25,846 bases of DNA from Kordia sp964351775 (GTDB taxonomy: Bacteria; Bacteroidota; Bacteroidia; Flavobacteriales; Flavobacteriaceae): the NCBI GenBank assembly GCA_964351775.1, contig CAYGPQ010000064.1, positions 1 to 25,846 of the forward strand. The letters run 5' to 3'. This document shows positions 22,026 through 25,846 of this stretch, piece after piece. Under the pieces are notes generated by a model, which saw nothing but the letters and a program-made list of their open reading frames with translations, was not told the origin of the DNA and ran no database searches. The translations under genes were made by a program, and so were the position numbers. The first letter of the stretch is position 1. Each line of letters opens with the position of its first letter.

Positions 22026-22917
22026 TTCTAGGGTGATATTTCTCCATCACCATTGCCAAATGACTTCTATCTACGTGCATATAAATTTCGGTTGTAGTAA
22101 TGCTTTCATGTCCAAGCATGAGCTGTATGGCGCGTAAATCGGCACCATTTTCTAGTAAATGCGTCGCAAACGAATGTCGGAACGTGTGTGGTGAAATATT
22201 CTTTTTAATTTGGGCTTTTTCAGCCAAACGTTTAATGATGGTAAAAATCATCACACGTGTCAATTGTTTTCCGCGTCTGTTTAAAAAAACCGTGTCGCTA
22301 AATTCTGGAACATGTTTTACTTTTATTCGATCTGCTTTTATATATAAGTTGATATATTTCTGTGTAATACGACTAATAGGGATGAATCGTTGTTTATCGC
22401 CTTTTCCGGTTACTCTAATGAAACCTTCGTCAAAAAATAGATCAGATAACTTTAAACCGACCAATTCACTGACACGCAATCCGCAACCGTACAACGTTTC
22501 TATAATAGCCTTATTTCGATGTCCTTCGGCTGTACTCAAATCAATGGCTACAATTAGCTTTTCAATATCTTTTAGTGCTAATGTATCAGGAAGTTTTCTG
22601 CCAATCTTTGGTGCTTCAATCAGTTCCATAGGATTGTCTTTTCGATAGTCTTCAAAAATTAAATAATTAAAAAAGCTTTTCAAGCCTGAAATGATTCGCG
22701 TTTGCGATCGGGCATTTAAAATTTTGGCAATTTCATAAATAAACTGTTGCACAGTAGCTTCATCAATAGATAATGGAGAATGATGTATATCATTATCTGC
22801 TAAATAACGTATCAATTTCTCGATATCATGTGAGTAATTTACGATCGTATTCTCTGACAAACCGCGCTCAATCTTCATAAAATGCTGGAAATCTTTAAGC
22901 GTATGTGTCCATTTCAT
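22021..22917 (-). CDS. xerD: Tyrosine recombinase XerD/XerC type
   Basis: 298 residues, a normal Xer length. The N-terminal SAM-like core-binding domain spans about 1-90 (FMKIERGLSENTIVNYSHDI). The catalytic domain has R148 in GCGLRVSEL, K172 in GKGDKQRFIP, H244 and R247 in SPHTFRHSFATHLLE, H270 in LMLGHESITTTEIYMHVD, and the nucleophile Y279. All catalytic residues are present. It resolves chromosome dimers at dif with its partner at the septum. Location beside aroQ and after rny is the usual Bacteroidota layout, so I read it as the chromosomal enzyme, not a phage integrase. XerC and XerD are hard to tell apart here; XerD is the common annotation. Confidence 0.9.
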   Translation of the reverse strand: MKWTHTLKDFQHFMKIERGLSENTIVNYSHDIEKLIRYLADNDIHHSPLSIDEATVQQFIYEIAKILNARSQTRIISGLKSFFNYLIFEDYRKDNPMELIEAPKIGRKLPDTLALKDIEKLIVAIDLSTAEGHRNKAIIETLYGCGLRVSELVGLKLSDLFFDEGFIRVTGKGDKQRFIPISRITQKYINLYIKADRIKVKHVPEFSDTVFLNRRGKQLTRVMIFTIIKRLAEKAQIKKNISPHTFRHSFATHLLENGADLRAIQLMLGHESITTTEIYMHVDRSHLAMVMEKYHPRT

Positions 22918-23086
22918 AAGAAAAAAGTTATTTTTTTAACGAATCCTGTTATGATGTAAACAATTGACATTCAATTTGTTAAAAATAAGGTTGCGTCTGA
23001 TTGTGTTAATAATTAGTTAACAAATGTATGGTAATTTCTAAAAAAGTAGTTATTTTGCTATTGAATTAATTAAAAAACTATTTAAG

Positions 23087-23578
23087 ATGAAAAAAATTAT
23101 TTTAGTTGCGGCTGTAGCCTTATTTGGATTTACAATGAATGCGCAAGATTTTAAAGTTGGACTTAACGGTGCTTTACCAATTGGAGACGCTGGAGACATC
23201 GCTACATTTAGTATTGGTTTAGACGTTGCTTACTTATGGGAAGTATCTGAGAAATTTGATGCTGGAGTTGCTTCTGGATTCACATCTGCTTTTGGAGATG
23301 AAGTTACTATTTTAGGAACTACAGTAGAATTTGATGACGTTCAGTTTTTACCAATTGCAGGTGCTGCTCGTTACAATGTATCTAGTGATTTCTTTTTAGG
23401 AGCTGACCTTGGATACGCTGTTGGAATCAATGATGGTAACGATGGTGGTTTCTACTACAGACCAAAAGTTGGTTATAACTTTTCTGAAAAAGTTAGTGTA
23501 AATCTTTCTTATACTGGAATTGCAGTTGACGGTGGAAGCTGGGATACTATCGGTTTAGGAGTAGAGTTCGGATTATAA
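23087..23578 (+). CDS. Small outer-membrane beta-barrel protein
   Basis: 163 residues. The signal peptide MKKIILVAAVALFGFTMNAQ is followed by DFKVGLNGALPIGDAGD. The mature part is a run of amphipathic strands (FSIGLDVAYLWEV, FDAGVASGFTSAFG, FFLGADLGYAVGI, GGFYYRPKVGYNF, VSVNLSYTGIAV) and ends with the aromatic IGLGVEFGL, as in an eight-strand OmpW/OmpA-like barrel. No ligand can be predicted. It is monocistronic with a terminator at 23601-23630. It resembles the next gene only in fold and signal style. Confidence 0.85.
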   Translation: MKKIILVAAVALFGFTMNAQDFKVGLNGALPIGDAGDIATFSIGLDVAYLWEVSEKFDAGVASGFTSAFGDEVTILGTTVEFDDVQFLPIAGAARYNVSSDFFLGADLGYAVGINDGNDGGFYYRPKVGYNFSEKVSVNLSYTGIAVDGGSWDTIGLGVEFGL

Positions 23579-23600
23579 AATAAACTAAGAAAATATTAAG

Positions 23601-23630
23601 AAAAGGAAGCCAAATTGGCTTCCTTTTTTT
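23601..23630 (+). terminator. Terminator after the first beta-barrel gene
   Basis: Stem GGAAGCCAA / TTGGCTTCC with a near-zero loop (realistically GGAAGCC, loop AAATT, GGCTTCC), preceded by A4 and followed by seven T to 23630. Confidence 0.9.
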
Positions 23631-23704
23631 GTTGTAAAAAAATAACCTGCTAAAAATCAGTTCTTTAAATTAAGTTTATATTTTTCAATATTTAGTTGTT
23701 GTAT

Positions 23705-23724
23705 AAAGGGGAATTTTCCCCTTT
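23705..23724. promoter_or_regulatory. 20-nt palindrome, possible operator
   Basis: AAAGGGGAA (23705-23713), TT, TTCCCCTTT (23716-23724): nine-base arms with perfect dyad symmetry around a 2-nt centre. Its right end overlaps the -33 element of the promoter at 23722-23752. A dimeric regulator bound here would block RNA polymerase. As a terminator it would be weak, because no T-run follows and the upstream gene already has one. Confidence 0.55.
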
Positions 23725-23752
23725 GTAATCTTAGATTCTACATCTATATTTG
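23722..23752 (+). promoter_or_regulatory. Strong Bacteroidota promoter of the second beta-barrel gene
   Basis: TTTG (23722-23725), 19-nt spacer, TATATTTG (23745-23752): an exact -33/-7 consensus match. Transcription should start near 23758, giving a leader of about 18 nt with no clear Shine-Dalgarno. Confidence 0.8.
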
Positions 23753-23776
23753 TGGAATATTAAATAAACATAAATT

Positions 23777-24361
23777 ATGAAAAAATTATTACTATTTGTT
23801 ACTATTGCATTTTTGAGTTATACAGTAAATGCACAAACAGAAAAAGGGAAATGGATCATTTCTGGGTCAACTTCTATTTCTTATGCTACCACCAATCTTA
23901 CACTAGAATTTGAGGGAGAAGAAATAAGTGATGACACTAAGGGTTCTATTTTTTCCCTTACACCAAGTGTTGGTTACTTCGTGATCAATAATCTAGCTGT
24001 AGGATTAGATTTATCATTTGCTTCTACTAATAATGATAATGGAACTACAGATGTTACAACTTCTTCTTTTAGTTCAATTCTTGGAGGAACCTATTATTTT
24101 GAAGCTGGTGATAAATTTAAACCATTTGTAGGTTTAGGTGCAGGATTAATCACAACAAGTAGCGGAGATGATGACGCTTTAAAGTCTAATGGTTTAGCAC
24201 TAAGAGGAAGAGGTGGTTTAGCTTATTTTGTAAACCAATCATTATCTATTGATTTCTCAGTACTATACTTAAATACGAACCAGAAGAACAAAGAAAATAG
24301 TGATTTAGTAAGTAAAAATTCTAGTATCGCAGTTGGTTTAGGATTTTCTTTATTTTTATAG
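23777..24361 (+). CDS. Outer-membrane beta-barrel protein
   Basis: 194 residues. The signal peptide ends FLSYTVNAQ before TEKGKW. Amphipathic strands follow (WIISGSTSISYATT, IFSLTPSVGYFVINNLAVGLDLSFAST, FSSILGGTYYFEAG, FKPFVGLGAGLITTSSG, LALRGRGGLAYFVNQSLSIDFSVLYL) and the protein ends with the aromatic-terminated VGLGFSLFL, as is normal for barrel insertion. The layout matches the OMP_b-brl family (outer-membrane beta-barrel, about eight strands). The cargo is unknown. It has a textbook promoter with an operator-like palindrome over its -33 element, and a good terminator at 24391-24428. Both suggest a single gene under transcriptional control. Confidence 0.85.
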   Translation: MKKLLLFVTIAFLSYTVNAQTEKGKWIISGSTSISYATTNLTLEFEGEEISDDTKGSIFSLTPSVGYFVINNLAVGLDLSFASTNNDNGTTDVTTSSFSSILGGTYYFEAGDKFKPFVGLGAGLITTSSGDDDALKSNGLALRGRGGLAYFVNQSLSIDFSVLYLNTNQKNKENSDLVSKNSSIAVGLGFSLFL

Positions 24362-24390
24362 TATCAGAAAAAATAAATTTTATTATATAC

Positions 24391-24428
24391 AAAGGTCTTT
24401 CAATTTTGAAAGACCTTTGCTGTTTTTT
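24391..24428 (+). terminator. Terminator after the second beta-barrel gene
   Basis: Stem AAAGGTCTTTC (24391-24401) / GAAAGACCTTT (24408-24418) with a 6-nt loop, then GCTG and six T. Confidence 0.85.
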
Positions 24429-24443
24429 AATATCTTTACTTCT

Positions 24444-25018
24444 ATGAAAAAAATTATCATTATCAATGGACCTAACTTGAATCTACTCGGAAAGCGCGAA
24501 CCAGAAATTTACGGAAGTGCTACGTTTGAAGNNNNNNNNNNNNNNNNNNNNNNNNNNNNNNNNNNNNNNNNNNNNNNNNNNNNNNNNNNNNNNNNNNNNN
24601 NNNNNNNNNNNNNNNNNNNNNNNNNNNNNNNTTGAATCTACTCGGAAAGCGCGAACCAGAAATTTACGGAAGTGCTACGTTTGAAGACTATTTCAAAGCA
24701 CTTCAAGAACAATTTTCCAATATAAATTTGAGCTATTATCAATCTAATATAGAAGGCGAATTGATTACTAAACTACAAGAAGTCGGTTTTGAACATGATG
24801 GAATTGTCTTAAATGCAGGCGCATATACACATACTTCTATCGGAATTGGCGATGCCATCAAAGCAATTTCAACCCCCGTTGTAGAAGTGCATATTTCCAA
24901 TACGTTTGGCAGAGAAACATTCAGACATCAATCGTATATTTCGGCACATGCAAAAGGTGTGATCTTAGGTTTTGGAATGCAAAGTTACCAACTGGCACTT
25001 CAGAGTTTCATATCATAA
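24444..25018 (+). CDS. aroQ: 3-dehydroquinate dehydratase, type II (split by an assembly gap)
   Basis: The gene begins at ATG 24444, is interrupted after codon 29 by 100 N, and continues after a repeated 55-nt segment. Removing 155 nt (100 N plus one copy of the duplicate) leaves 420 nt, an uninterrupted 139-residue protein of normal type II length. Motifs: IIIINGPNLNLLGKREPEIYG with the catalytic tyrosine Y23, LNAGAYTHTS, VVEVHISN with the catalytic histidine, and GRETFRHQSY. The enzyme dehydrates 3-dehydroquinate to 3-dehydroshikimate in the shikimate pathway. As given, the sequence is out of frame across the gap (155 is not a multiple of 3), so automated annotation would call two fragments. 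I regard the gene as intact. The next gene starts 4 nt after its stop. Confidence 0.93.
24532..24631. other. Assembly gap of 100 N with 55-nt flanking duplication
   Basis: Exactly 100 N. The 55 nt before it (24477-24531) are identical to the 55 nt after it (24632-24686). This is what a scaffolder leaves when two contigs overlap but were not merged. Confidence 0.97.
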
Positions 25019-25022
25019 GCAA

Positions 25023-25745
25023 ATGAAAAAAGCATACTTTAATTGGAGCACAGGAAAAGATTCTGCTTTAGCACTTTATAAAATATTCCAACAAAAAGAA
25101 TACAGCGTTACACATTTAGTGACTACAGTAAATAAAGACTTCGAACGTGTTTCCATGCACGGATTACGAGAAGAATTACTAGATATTCAAGTAGAACGTT
25201 TACAACTTCCGCTACAAAAAATATACTTTCCAGCACAAGTTTCTATGTCAGATTATGATAAAGCCATGTGGAAAGCTACAAATTCTCTTATGAATAAAGG
25301 ATTTCAATATGGAATTTTTGGTGATATTTTTTTAGAAGACTTACGTAGCTATCGCGAAAAAAAACTCAAAGAAGTGGGTATCACAGGTGTTTTTCCGTTA
25401 TGGAAGCAAAATACCAGCACGTTGCTAAAAGAATTCCTCTCCTTGGGTTTTAAAGCCATTACGGTATGTGTGAATGCAAAATTACTCGACGCATCTTTTG
25501 TGGGTAGAATACTCGATGAAAGCTTTATCAACGATTTGCCTGAAACGGTAGATCCTTGTGGTGAAAACGGAGAATTTCACACGTTTGTGTTTGATGGTCC
25601 TATATTTTCGTCACCAATAGAATTTACCCTTGGAGAAAAAGTGTTAAAAACGTACACGCCTTCTGAAAAAGGCGAAGACAACTGTTCCTCAGATGATTCT
25701 GTTTGGGATACTGCTTTTTGGTATTGTGATTTGATACCAAAATAA
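25023..25745 (+). CDS. Diphthine--ammonia-ligase-like PP-loop ATPase
   Basis: 240 residues from the ATG at 25023, which lies 4 nt after aroQ; an ATG at 24972 is in frame but inside aroQ, so it is rejected. The N-terminus has the PP-loop NWSTGKDSALALY (7-19), the ATP-binding motif of the adenine-nucleotide alpha-hydrolase superfamily (DUF71/Dph6-like). Other conserved parts are FGDIFLEDLRSYREKKL, GVFPLWKQ and near the C-terminus VDPCGENGEFHTFVFDGPIF. In eukaryotes and archaea Dph6 amidates diphthine on EF-2, but bacteria lack diphthamide, so the bacterial substrate is unknown, probably another ATP-driven amidation. It is co-transcribed with aroQ. Confidence 0.88.
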   Translation: MKKAYFNWSTGKDSALALYKIFQQKEYSVTHLVTTVNKDFERVSMHGLREELLDIQVERLQLPLQKIYFPAQVSMSDYDKAMWKATNSLMNKGFQYGIFGDIFLEDLRSYREKKLKEVGITGVFPLWKQNTSTLLKEFLSLGFKAITVCVNAKLLDASFVGRILDESFINDLPETVDPCGENGEFHTFVFDGPIFSSPIEFTLGEKVLKTYTPSEKGEDNCSSDDSVWDTAFWYCDLIPK

Positions 25746-25846
25746 ACAAAAACTCTTAAAAATTAACGTTTTCCTGTGAAAACTTTACGTAAGTATTGGC
25801 AATAGCTTAAGAACAAATAAAGACTATCAAACCCTATATTTAAATA
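25746..25846. other. Right edge, nothing seen
   Basis: About 100 nt of AT-rich sequence after the last gene, with no hairpin terminator, promoter match or reading frame that I can support. Confidence 0.5.

Noticed and set aside
21943..22137. Plus-strand frame of 64 residues over the xerD 3' end
   Set aside because: It overlaps the GG-peptide gene, runs through a terminator and is antisense to xerD; no coding signs.
22021..22917. Integrase of a prophage or integrative element
   Set aside because: The gene sits in a housekeeping context, has no adjacent tRNA, att repeats or phage genes, and matches chromosomal Xer length and motifs.
24972..25022. Extended N-terminus of the PP-loop ATPase
   Set aside because: The extra residues are read from aroQ in another frame; the family starts directly before the PP-loop.

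Overview
The window is AT-rich DNA from a member of the Bacteroidota, almost certainly a Flavobacteriaceae. The signs are a zapA / RNase Y / XerD / AroQ neighbourhood, the rlmD-DUF6452-DUF6048 block, a TonB-dependent receptor with an N-terminal carboxypeptidase-like domain, many secreted proteins whose signal peptides end in AQ, Bacteroidota-type promoters (TTG, about 19 nt, TAnnTTTG) and weak Shine-Dalgarno signals. A Kordia-like marine genus is possible, but I cannot settle the genus. No tRNA, rRNA, IS element or CRISPR array was seen.

Layout. 1-3.9 kb (minus strand): a small RelA/SpoT-type HD hydrolase, a small membrane protein, then the operon rlmD - DUF6452 lipoprotein - DUF6048 secreted protein. 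4-5.9 kb (plus): an orphan membrane protein, a repeat-bearing gap, and an ECF-type sigma factor overlapping a DUF6768 membrane protein gene. 5.9-7.7 kb (plus): ornithine aminotransferase behind a possibly structured leader, plus a DUF5362 membrane protein. 7.8-8.4 kb (minus): a DUF2752 / CCC-motif-like membrane protein pair. 8.7-9.5 kb (plus): a small membrane protein and a DUF2027-Smr protein. 9.7-11.6 kb: a lipoprotein diverging from a NifS-like cysteine desulfurase. 11.8-13.6 kb: a large membrane glycosyltransferase-like protein with a C-terminal MORN-repeat tail. 13.7-18.7 kb (minus): M23 peptidase - TonB-dependent receptor, then a secreted TolB/CsgG-like protein. 18.9-21.6 kb (plus): a coiled-coil protein, zapA, a probable 6S RNA, a three-copy repeat array and rny. 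21.8-22.9 kb: a 56-residue peptide gene with a double-glycine-type leader and four core cysteines, convergent with xerD. 23.1-24.4 kb: two small outer-membrane beta-barrel proteins. 24.4-25.7 kb: aroQ, split by a 100-N assembly gap flanked by a 55-nt duplication, and a diphthine-ammonia-ligase-like ATPase.

Most of the window is housekeeping or conserved flavobacterial sequence: rRNA modification, PLP enzymes, division, RNA decay, chromosome dimer resolution and the shikimate pathway. The less ordinary items are the Cys-rich GG-leader peptide between rny and xerD, the hairpin-bearing repeats between the 6S candidate and rny, the glycosyltransferase-MORN fusion, a palindrome overlapping the promoter of an outer-membrane protein gene, and 7-nt tandem arrays of differing sequence that sit next to gene 3' ends.
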